Positions 1 to 4,785 of a stretch of 9,069 nt of DNA are shown here, in pieces; within the stretch, counting starts at the first letter, position 1, and the number at the start of each line of letters is the position of its first letter. The notes beneath the pieces are model-generated. The model was not told where the DNA came from. It saw only the letters and a list, made by a program, of their open reading frames with translations, and did no database searches. Source of the DNA: Planctomycetaceae bacterium (lineage in GTDB: Bacteria > Planctomycetota > Planctomycetia > Pirellulales > UBA1268). A program made the translations under genes and the position numbers. Location: NCBI GenBank assembly GCA_947453125.1, contig CANGGC010000051.1, positions 1 to 9,069 of the forward strand, given 5' to 3'.

Positions 1-69
1 CCCCCTGCGGTCTTCGAGGCGTGGCTGGCGCGGGAGGGGAAGAAGCGGGGCGGAAACGCGGGGCGATGA
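1..69 (+). CDS. Possible C-terminal end of an upstream gene (partial)
   Basis: Frame 1 is open from the window edge to a TGA at 67-69 and reads as 22 residues containing VFEAWLAREGKKRGG, an amphipathic helix followed by a basic glycine-rich tail, which would suit the end of a bacterial protein. The piece is too short to assign a family, and an open frame this long is expected by chance in GC-rich DNA. The non-coding, hairpin-rich sequence that follows is consistent with a gene end here. Confidence 0.3.
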   Translation, partial: PPAVFEAWLAREGKKRGGNAGR

Positions 70-294
70 GTTTTCCACCGCAATGCCGTGGTGTCTGGGA
101 TGCGGAGAGCTCGTTGATAAAAACGAGGGGGCCTTGGACCCCGGGGCGGGAGATCCGGGCGACCGACGGAAATCCGCCGGTCTCCGGCATGGCCTGCGGC
201 CGGGACAATTCATCAGCCCCCAACGAGCCTCGGTAAGAGCTCACCGGCATGGTGTGACAGCAGCACGAACATGGCAGAAAACCCATCGCCCCAA

Positions 295-318
295 GTTTTC
301 GAAAAGGTTTTCGAAAAG
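295..318. repeat. Tandem pair of 12-bp units, each with a perfect palindrome
   Basis: GTTTTCGAAAAG occurs twice head to tail (295-306 and 307-318), and each copy contains the palindrome TTTTCGAAAA. The A/T content is far above that of the surroundings. This could be a paired protein-binding site or part of a 3'-end structure, since a GC-rich hairpin follows at 323-340. No factor can be named from sequence alone. Confidence 0.6.
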
Positions 319-340
319 TCTCCCGCGGAGGTTTCCGCGG
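314..340 (-). terminator. Possible intrinsic terminator of the DUF4912 gene
   Basis: On the minus strand a perfect 7-bp GC stem (CCGCGGA, loop AACC, TCCGCGG) starts 64 nt after the DUF4912 stop codon and is followed by GAGAC and then TTTT. The T-run is displaced five bases from the stem, so this is a weaker terminator than the one at 1581-1610. Confidence 0.35.
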
Positions 341-403
341 ATGATCCCCTGGGGTTCCCCGAAGCCTGAGCTCGAGGGAACTTCCACATCATACACGCTG
401 GTG

Positions 404-1513
404 TCAGACGTCGGCCACGTCCCGGCCGACCGCTTCCATCGTTTTCGTGTTGCGTTCGACTGCGATCACGACGGTCTGGCGCTCCACGCCGTTGGGATTG
501 CTGGCGATGATGGGGAGCACCTGACGCTTGTTGGGGAGGTCGACGCGGACGCGGAAAGTGCCGTCCGGGCCGACTTTGACCGGCTCCCCCTGGAGGGTCA
601 CGTAGGCGCCGGGTTGCGTGGCCCCGTAGACGATCATCTCGGCATCGACCTCAATCTGGAAATCGCTCGACTCGTCCGGTTCAAACTCCCCGTCGATGGA
701 CGTCGATCGTTGTGCCGGGGGGCCAATCGGCCGCCGCAGCTTCTCCTCGAAGAGTTCCTGGAGGTCGGTGCTCGAGTGCTCAGGGGAATAGCCGCCACTC
801 ATGGCGTAGATCTTCTCGCAGTCGGCGGCGATGTCCCCCCAGTGGGTGTCGAGAGTGTCGGCCTGCGAATTGGCCGGGACGGTCACGGCGTTGGAGCGAG
901 CCAGGGCCTGAAACTTCCCGTGGGGTGCCTGATAGCCGATTTCGAGGCGACAGCGCATCGGTTCCCGGACGTCGACGAACCAGTTCTTCACGCCGCCATG
1001 GATCTCGATCGATCGGACGACGCGTTCGGACGGCGAGGCTTGGAGGGCGTTTTCGAGTTGGAGAACGCGGAGCATGGGGCGGGCGGCGTGCCACTCCTGA
1101 CCGAGAGCGGCCTGGGCACGGACAATGCTCGCGGAGGTGATCTCCCAGAACGCATGGAGCCAGTGGGGCCCGCGCACCATGACAACGATCCGGTCGCGCA
1201 TCGACGCGGCCGCGCGGCCGTTTTCCGGCCTCGTGGCGAGCAGTTTGGCCTTGGCGATCCGTTCTCGGGCCTCCTGAATCCGCAGCGCCACAGCTTCGTC
1301 CCGGGCCGGAGCTGTTTCTGTGGCTGCCGGTCGGGCCGGTGCGACCTTGGGACGCATCGCCGCAGCGGGAACCGGCTGCCGTGCCCGGGCTTTTCGCACC
1401 AGGGCCCGGATCAACTGATCTTTCCGCATGGCGTGCCAACCGGCCACACCATGCTGCTTGGCCAGGCGGGCCAGATCACGAACCGGCTTCTGCTTCAGAC
1501 TCGCGGCTGTCAC
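404..1513 (-). CDS. DUF4912 domain protein with Rho-N-like N-terminus
   Basis: A 369-residue protein of unknown function. Residues about 6-45 (KPVRDLARLAKQHGVAGW, then MRKDQLIRALVRKARA) look like the small helical Rho-N/SAP-type module, which in other proteins binds nucleic acid. An alanine/proline linker (46-75) and a charged helix (76-95) follow. Residues about 106-236 match the DUF4912 pattern, with VMVRGPHWLHAFWEI at 111-125 and a WFVDV segment near 178-182. The C-terminal part (about 284-355) is beta-rich with PGAYVTLQGEPVKVGPDGTF and resembles an Ig-like or sugar-binding sandwich. The start is GTG at 1513, preceded on the minus strand by GGGGAT eight bases upstream; starting at the later ATG (codon 29) would cut through the Rho-N module. 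It is transcribed in the same direction as the TPR/alpha-CTD gene but separated from it by a terminator, so it is probably its own unit. The molecular role is unknown. Confidence 0.85.
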   Translation of the reverse strand: MTAASLKQKPVRDLARLAKQHGVAGWHAMRKDQLIRALVRKARARQPVPAAAMRPKVAPARPAATETAPARDEAVALRIQEARERIAKAKLLATRPENGRAAASMRDRIVVMVRGPHWLHAFWEITSASIVRAQAALGQEWHAARPMLRVLQLENALQASPSERVVRSIEIHGGVKNWFVDVREPMRCRLEIGYQAPHGKFQALARSNAVTVPANSQADTLDTHWGDIAADCEKIYAMSGGYSPEHSSTDLQELFEEKLRRPIGPPAQRSTSIDGEFEPDESSDFQIEVDAEMIVYGATQPGAYVTLQGEPVKVGPDGTFRVRVDLPNKRQVLPIIASNPNGVERQTVVIAVERNTKTMEAVGRDVADV

Positions 1514-1551
1514 GGATAATCCCCGGGAAAAGGTCGATGCCCAACCTCTCC

Positions 1552-1580
1552 ACGGTACCGACGACGGCAGGCCGACGCAA
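1552..1580 (-). promoter_or_regulatory. Candidate promoter of the DUF4912 gene
   Basis: On the minus strand, TTGCGT (1580-1575) and TACCGT (1557-1552) are separated by exactly 17 bases, giving a sigma70-like arrangement whose start would fall about 30 nt before the GTG at 1513. It abuts the terminator at 1581-1610, so one gene's end and the next gene's promoter would be back to back. Both hexamers are imperfect. Confidence 0.35.
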
Positions 1581-1610
1581 ACAAAACACCCCCCAAAAGA
1601 GGGGTTTTGT
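1581..1610 (-). terminator. Intrinsic terminator of the TPR/alpha-CTD gene
   Basis: On the minus strand ACAAAACCCC pairs with GGGG(GGTG)TTTTGT around the loop TCTTTT, giving a C/G core flanked by A/T pairs, followed by TTTG. It lies 77 nt past the stop codon at 1688 and before the next gene. On the plus strand there is no gene for it to end. The flanking CGCA and TGCG can extend the stem with a small internal loop. Confidence 0.7.
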
Positions 1611-1687
1611 GCGTGAATCGGCCATGAGAACCGCCTCGCTCAAGGCCTCGCGGCAGCGGACAGCATGGGCCGGCGGAGGCGCGAAGC

Positions 1688-3031
1688 TCAGTCGCCGCGG
1701 AGTTTCAGGCCCCGTTCGGCAAGCTTTTCCCGGACCTCATTGAGGCTCGTAACGCCGAAATTCTTGCATTCCATGAGATCTTCGGCAGTCCGGCGGATGA
1801 GTTCGCCAATCGTGCCGATTCCGAGCTTCGTGGTGCACTTCCTGGCCCGAACCGAGAGTGAAAGATCGGTGATCGGCAGGGAGTGCACTTCCTGATCGTC
1901 CGCCGACGGGGCTTCCGGTTCGTACGCGGGTTCCTCGGTGGCCGACGCCGCAGCCATCTGGCCGAGGGTCAGCCCCTTCGTGGCGAGCATCTCCTTGATC
2001 TCGACGAGGCTCGTCTCGCCGAAGTTCTTGCTCTCGAGGATCTCCGCCTCGGTCGTCCGGGCAAGATCGCCGAGCGTCTGGATGCCCATCTTCTGAAGGC
2101 AGTTGCGACTTCGCACCGAGAGTTCGAAGTCGCTGACCGGGAGGGCGAGGACATGATCGAGACGATCACGCTGCTTCTGGTCCTGATCGTCAAGTTGCAG
2201 GTTGCCCGACGCGGAGGAGTCTTTGAGGAACAGGCGGGCCCGGGGGTGATCGGGGTAAACTTGGAGGATCCGCTTGTAGCACTGCTGGGCATTGACGAAG
2301 TCGTCGCGGTCCTCGTAGAGGATGCCGAGATTCATGAGGGCCCCAACCGACGCCGGATATCGCTGCACGGCCCGCTCGTAGCAGGCTCTGGCCTCGTCAT
2401 CATTGCCGACGCGGTCGTTGATCACCCCCATCGCGAACAGCGCGGCGGGATGTCCCGGATCGAGGGCGAGAGCCTTCTCCAGGGCCGCCATCGTGTCAGC
2501 CAGCGGGAGGCCAAGGTCGGCGGCAATCGTGGCCTTCTCGGCCCAGAAATCAGCCGAGGACTCGGCGCCAGCACCGAGCTTTGCCAGCGAACTCTCGGCG
2601 TCTTTGCAGTCGCCGGCAAGGCGCTTGGCCTCGGAGGCTCCCACGCCGCAGGCGATGCCGTCGTAGCCCCCCTTTTGGGCGGCAGCAAAGGCCTCCGTGG
2701 CCCGAGTGATGAGGTCGGATGAATGATCGCCGGCCATCGCCAGAGCGAGGAGCGAACGAGCCTGGTAGTAGTGGGCCACCGCTCCGCCGTCGGCCGACTT
2801 GAGCGTCTGGATCGCATCCTTCCAGCGGCCGAGGAGATATTGCCCGACGCCGAGACGGACGCTCGACGCGGGACTGCGCTCCTCCTGCCCCTCGAGTTCT
2901 TTGACCGCAGCCCGGAGATCCCGATGGGTGGCCGGATCGCTGCCAAGCAGTCCGATCACACCAGCGATCTCGGTCGGGCCAAAGGTGCCGGTGCCGGTGA
3001 ACAGATCGCGGACGTCGACGGTAGCGGGCAT
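1688..3031 (-). CDS. TPR protein with tandem RNA polymerase alpha-CTD-like domains
   Basis: A 447-residue cytoplasmic protein with no signal peptide or membrane segment. Residues about 50-270 are helical repeats; the clearest TPR units are at about 194-225 (DPGHPAALFAMGVINDRVGN) and 228-259 (GALMNLGILYEDRDDF). Two helix-hairpin-helix domains of the RNA polymerase alpha C-terminal type follow, at about 296-356 and 384-445. Each has the family pattern LPxxDxxLSVRxRxC, then GIxTxGxLxRxT, then KNFGxTSLxE. By hand alignment the two copies share 32 of 63 positions, so they arose by duplication and are joined by an acidic linker (361-382). True alpha lacks TPRs, and the N-terminal alpha dimerisation domain is absent here, so this is not rpoA. 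Known alpha-CTDs bind UP-element DNA and activators; a transcription-linked scaffold is an inference. The ATG at 3031 has GAAAGG five bases upstream and lies 29 nt after tRNA-Thr on the same strand, so co-transcription is likely. Confidence 0.88.
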   Translation of the reverse strand: MPATVDVRDLFTGTGTFGPTEIAGVIGLLGSDPATHRDLRAAVKELEGQEERSPASSVRLGVGQYLLGRWKDAIQTLKSADGGAVAHYYQARSLLALAMAGDHSSDLITRATEAFAAAQKGGYDGIACGVGASEAKRLAGDCKDAESSLAKLGAGAESSADFWAEKATIAADLGLPLADTMAALEKALALDPGHPAALFAMGVINDRVGNDDEARACYERAVQRYPASVGALMNLGILYEDRDDFVNAQQCYKRILQVYPDHPRARLFLKDSSASGNLQLDDQDQKQRDRLDHVLALPVSDFELSVRSRNCLQKMGIQTLGDLARTTEAEILESKNFGETSLVEIKEMLATKGLTLGQMAAASATEEPAYEPEAPSADDQEVHSLPITDLSLSVRARKCTTKLGIGTIGELIRRTAEDLMECKNFGVTSLNEVREKLAERGLKLRGD

Positions 3032-3050
3032 GTCAGCCTTTCAGCGAAAG
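3032..3050 (-). promoter_or_regulatory. Ribosome binding site folded in a small hairpin
   Basis: On the minus strand the leader between the tRNA and the ATG at 3031 reads CTTTC-GCT-GAAAG followed by GCTGAC and ATG. The Shine-Dalgarno sequence GAAAGG (3042-3037) forms the 3' arm of a 5-bp hairpin (3050-3038). Pairing would partly hide the ribosome site. The stem is short and may only be marginally stable. Confidence 0.4.
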
Positions 3051-3060
3051 AATGGAAAAA

Positions 3061-3134
3061 AGCCAGCGGCGGGAGTCGAACCCGCAACCCCCGCATTACG
3101 AATGCGGTGCTCTGCCAATTGAAGCTACGCTGGC
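3061..3134 (-). tRNA. tRNA-Thr (anticodon CGT)
   Basis: The minus strand folds into a full 74-nt cloverleaf: acceptor GCCAGCG/CGCTGGC with discriminator T, D arm GCTT/GAGC with GG in the loop, anticodon arm CCGCA-TTCGTAA-TGCGG with anticodon CGT (reads ACG, threonine), variable loop GGGTT, and T arm GCGGG-TTCGACT-CCCGC. The CCA end is not encoded; the acceptor is followed directly by five more T residues and a short leader to the TPR/alpha-CTD start codon. All stems pair with only one wobble (in the D arm). Confidence 0.97.
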
Positions 3135-3169
3135 GTGTGGGCGTGCTTGGCGACTGCTGTGGAAGATCG

Positions 3170-3197
3170 CCGGAAGCGGATTTGGAATCGCTTCCGG
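3170..3197. repeat. Perfect 9-bp inverted repeat upstream of tRNA-Thr
   Basis: CCGGAAGCG (3170-3178) and CGCTTCCGG (3189-3197) pair perfectly around a 10-base loop, 35 nt upstream of the tRNA on the minus strand. There is no T-run on either side, so it is not a classical terminator. It may be a processing stem for tRNA 5' maturation, a Rho-type stop for the RNA upstream, or an operator. Confidence 0.45.
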
Positions 3198-3354
3198 AAC
3201 GAAGACCACGGCTGGTCGGCCCGAGACCGCCCCGCCGGCCGGATCCCCTGGGGGCGAATCCGGTCGTTCGGAATCCCGAAAATTAGCGCAGGGACCGGGG
3301 CACCGTCAAGGGTCGTCCGGGAAAATGGCTTTCCCCCGACTCTTCAGACCGGTG

Positions 3355-3490
3355 AAAAGAAAAAAGGTGGGGCCTCCGACCCGGCAGGAGCATCCTGCCA
3401 TGGGAGTGCGGGTCAGGGGCAAGGCGACCGCACGCCCGGAGTAAGCCAGAGGCCCCACCTTACGAGTGGGTTTGCCGAGCGGTGGGGCCG
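3355..3490 (-). ncRNA. Candidate structured small RNA with its own intrinsic terminator
   Basis: On the minus strand a perfect 13-bp stem (AAGGTGGGGCCTC at 3364-3376 on the plus strand, complement at 3449-3461) closes an interior with two hairpins: GGCAGGA/TCCTGCC with a 3-nt loop (3383-3399) and a stem around GTGCGG/CCGCAC (3407-3433). On the minus strand the closing stem runs into TTTTTTCTTTT (3365-3355), a strong termination signal; the plus strand lacks one. Upstream, GGCCCCACC (minus, 3489-3481) can pair with the same GGTGGGGCC arm that forms the terminator stem. A weak promoter, TTGGCA (3526-3521) and GACGAT (3502-3497), would start RNA near 3490. I checked the fold against SRP RNA, 6S RNA, tmRNA and cobalamin and c-di-GMP riboswitches without a convincing match. 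No gene lies between it and tRNA-Thr, so a stand-alone RNA fits better than a riboswitch. Confidence 0.45.
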
Positions 3491-3825
3491 CCCGACATCG
3501 TCCCTGAAGTGCAGATGCCGTGCCAAAGGCCGCGAACGTTTGCTGCGGCTGATCTGGGGCGGCTGGAGGTGGGGCGAACCGTTGGCTGGAACCTCGATTT
3601 TCGGCTGTGAAAACCAGCGGCGGGCGAGGGCACGAGACGTCGATTTCCCGCTTCGTCGGGGAGTCGGCGGCCAACCTCTGCGGCCCCGTCGGGCGCTGCA
3701 TTCCGATACGGTCCGTCGCAGAATGCGGCGCGCAGAACCGTACGGGGGCGTCGATCCGGGGGCCGTTCTCAGGGGGTGGATCAAGCGTTCCATCGTGGAA
3801 CATCCCCTGTCGCCGGATCGCTCGT

Positions 3826-3854
3826 GGATGACTTTTTCCGCGGACGGCTATGAT
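3826..3854 (+). promoter_or_regulatory. Candidate kdsA promoter
   Basis: TATGAT (3849-3854) is one base off the sigma70 -10 consensus and lies about 80 nt before the kdsA start. The -35 is poor: ATGACT (3828-3833) needs a 15-base spacer, and the 17-base position holds GGATGA. A start here would put the hairpins and RNA structures at 3355-3801 upstream of the transcript. Confidence 0.3.
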
Positions 3855-3926
3855 GCCGAAGCCGTCGCCTTCCCCGGCTCCTGTCGCGCCGTCATGAAGG
3901 CGTTTTTCCCCGCCCGCGACGTTGTC

Positions 3927-3930
3927 GGAG
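3927..3930 (+). promoter_or_regulatory. Shine-Dalgarno that sets the kdsA start
   Basis: GGAG sits six bases before GTG at 3937. The alternative upstream start, TTG at 3922 in the same frame, has no comparable site within 12 bases, and an in-frame stop at 3895-3897 rules out anything earlier than 3898. This favours GTG 3937. Confidence 0.55.
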
Positions 3931-3936
3931 CCGCCT

Positions 3937-4785
3937 GTGATCCCCCGTCTCCCCGCTCTTGTTGGGCCTCATCGATGCGGTCCGGGCGAGCCTCTCCTGG
4001 TGATTGCGGGGCCGTGCGTCATGGAGCACGAGCGTTTGTGCCTCCATGTCGCGGAGTCCCTCGCCGCGATCGCCGCATGCTTACCGATCCGGTGCGTCTT
4101 CAAGGCGTCTTTCGACAAGGCCAACCGAACCAGCGCCGGGGCGTTCCGTGGCCCCGGTCTCGACGAAGGGCTCGCGATCCTCGACAAGGTGCGGGCCGCC
4201 ACTGGTCTCCCCGTGACCACCGACATGCATCTCCCCGATCAGGCGGCCGCGATCGGTGCGGTCTGCGACCTGATCCAGATTCCGGCGTTCCTCTGCCGTC
4301 AGACCGATCTCCTCCTCGCCGCAGCCGCCACGGGGAAGGCGGTGAACGTCAAGAAAGGGCAATTCGTCGCCCCCGGCGACATGAGGCATGCCGTGGCGAA
4401 GCTGCTCGCAGGAGGTTGCCAAGACGTCATGCTCTGTGAACGGGGCACGTTCTTCGGCTACGGGCGTCTGGTCAACGACTTTACCGGCCTCCCAGTGATG
4501 CGAAGCTTCGGCGTGCCGGTGATCTTCGATGCCACCCATTCCGTCCAGCAGCCGGCGAGCCTGGGGGACGCCACAGGGGGGGATCGAACGCTCGTCGAGC
4601 CGCTCGCCCGGGCAGCCGTGGCCGTGGGGGTGGATGGCCTGTTCCTCGAAACCCACCCCGACCCCGATTCCAGCCCCAGCGACGGCCCGAACATGGTGCC
4701 GCTCGACCGGCTTCGGGGCGTGCTGGAGAGGGTGTTGCGGATCCATGAAGCCCGATTGGCTGGTGAACGGGAGGTCGGCGCATGA
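3937..4785 (+). CDS. kdsA: 3-deoxy-D-manno-octulosonate-8-phosphate synthase, metal-dependent class
   Basis: Condenses phosphoenolpyruvate with arabinose 5-phosphate to Kdo-8-phosphate, the first committed step to the Kdo sugar of lipopolysaccharide; cytoplasmic. The 282-residue product has the family motifs KASFDKANR (56-64), RGPGLDEG, IQIPAFLCRQTDLLLAAA, NVKKGQF, CERGTFFGYG, FDATHSVQ and ETHPDP. Cys27, His201, Glu238 and Asp249 fall where the Aquifex aeolicus enzyme has its metal ligands Cys11, His185, Glu222 and Asp233, all shifted by the same 16 residues, so this is the metal-dependent class rather than the E. coli type, which has Asn in place of the Cys. The GTG start has GGAG six bases upstream; TTG 3922 would add five residues. 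The stop overlaps the start of the lipoprotein gene (ATGA, 4782-4785), so the two are probably translationally coupled. It implies a Kdo-containing outer membrane. Confidence 0.95.
   Translation: MIPRLPALVGPHRCGPGEPLLVIAGPCVMEHERLCLHVAESLAAIAACLPIRCVFKASFDKANRTSAGAFRGPGLDEGLAILDKVRAATGLPVTTDMHLPDQAAAIGAVCDLIQIPAFLCRQTDLLLAAAATGKAVNVKKGQFVAPGDMRHAVAKLLAGGCQDVMLCERGTFFGYGRLVNDFTGLPVMRSFGVPVIFDATHSVQQPASLGDATGGDRTLVEPLARAAVAVGVDGLFLETHPDPDSSPSDGPNMVPLDRLRGVLERVLRIHEARLAGEREVGA

Larger units (their letters stand above)
70..403. other. Non-coding, hairpin-rich intergenic region
   Basis: No convincing gene is seen here; the open frames that cross it are shadows of the minus-strand DUF4912 gene. 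It holds several short stem-loops: CTCGTT/AACGAG (110-127), GCCGG/CCGGC (176-188), GGCC/GGCC (191-201), CCGCGGA/TCCGCGG (323-340), CCCC/GGGG (346-354) and GTTCCC/GGGAAC (354-381). It also has a 14-base match at 232-245 to the conserved P11/J11-12 segment of bacterial RNase P RNA and two tandem palindromes at 295-318. The density of pairing suggests a structured RNA or a cluster of 3' ends, but I cannot name a family for it. Confidence 0.4.
3135..3936. other. Divergent intergenic region between tRNA-Thr and kdsA
   Basis: About 800 nt with no believable protein gene. The longest frames (plus 3135-4439, minus 3306-3803) have proline/arginine-rich random-looking products and run out of frame through kdsA or through the RNA structures. 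The region holds a 9-bp stem-loop at 3170-3197, a structured RNA candidate at 3355-3490, inverted repeats TACGGT/ACCGTA (3707-3742, enclosing CGCA/TGCG at 3717-3727) and GTTCCA/TGGAAC (3787-3801), and a TATGAT -10-like box at 3849-3854. Nothing recognisable is seen at 3530-3700. Confidence 0.6.

Noticed and set aside
83..1519. Long plus-strand open frame of 478 codons
   Set aside because: It is the antisense shadow of the DUF4912 gene. Its product shows no family pattern and it starts in the hairpin-rich region.
1883..2722. Plus-strand open frame opposite the TPR/alpha-CTD gene
   Set aside because: The minus-strand product has clear TPR and alpha-CTD motifs; this frame is only the GC-rich complement.
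2799..3122. Plus-strand open frame covering the tRNA
   Set aside because: It is antisense to the 5' end of the TPR gene and to the tRNA, with a low-complexity product.
3366..3459. Small SRP RNA (ffs) on the plus strand, because of GGGTCAGGGG and a 3' end like that of 4.5S RNA
   Set aside because: The nearly invariant Ffh-binding core (GGAAGG...AGCAGCC after GGTCAGG) is missing, and the fold is branched rather than a single long hairpin.
3380..3460. Cobalamin riboswitch, because of GGCAAGGCG and GTAAGCCAGAGGCC
   Set aside because: The B12-box match is partial, the GCCACTG core is absent, and no cobalamin-related gene follows.
3420..3490. c-di-GMP-I riboswitch on the minus strand, because of GGCAAACC
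   Set aside because: The required GACGCAAAGCC segment and the second receptor helix are not present.
3306..3803. Minus-strand open frame of 165 codons
   Set aside because: It translates straight through the 13-bp stem and T-tract of the RNA candidate and has no recognisable domain or ribosome site.
3850..3897. 15-codon upstream open frame (ATG at 3850) before kdsA
   Set aside because: It overlaps the TATGAT -10 candidate, so it may not be transcribed, and it has no ribosome site.
3135..4439. Plus-strand open frame of 434 codons across the intergenic region into kdsA
   Set aside because: It runs out of frame through kdsA, is rich in Arg, Pro and Gly, and crosses the RNA hairpins.
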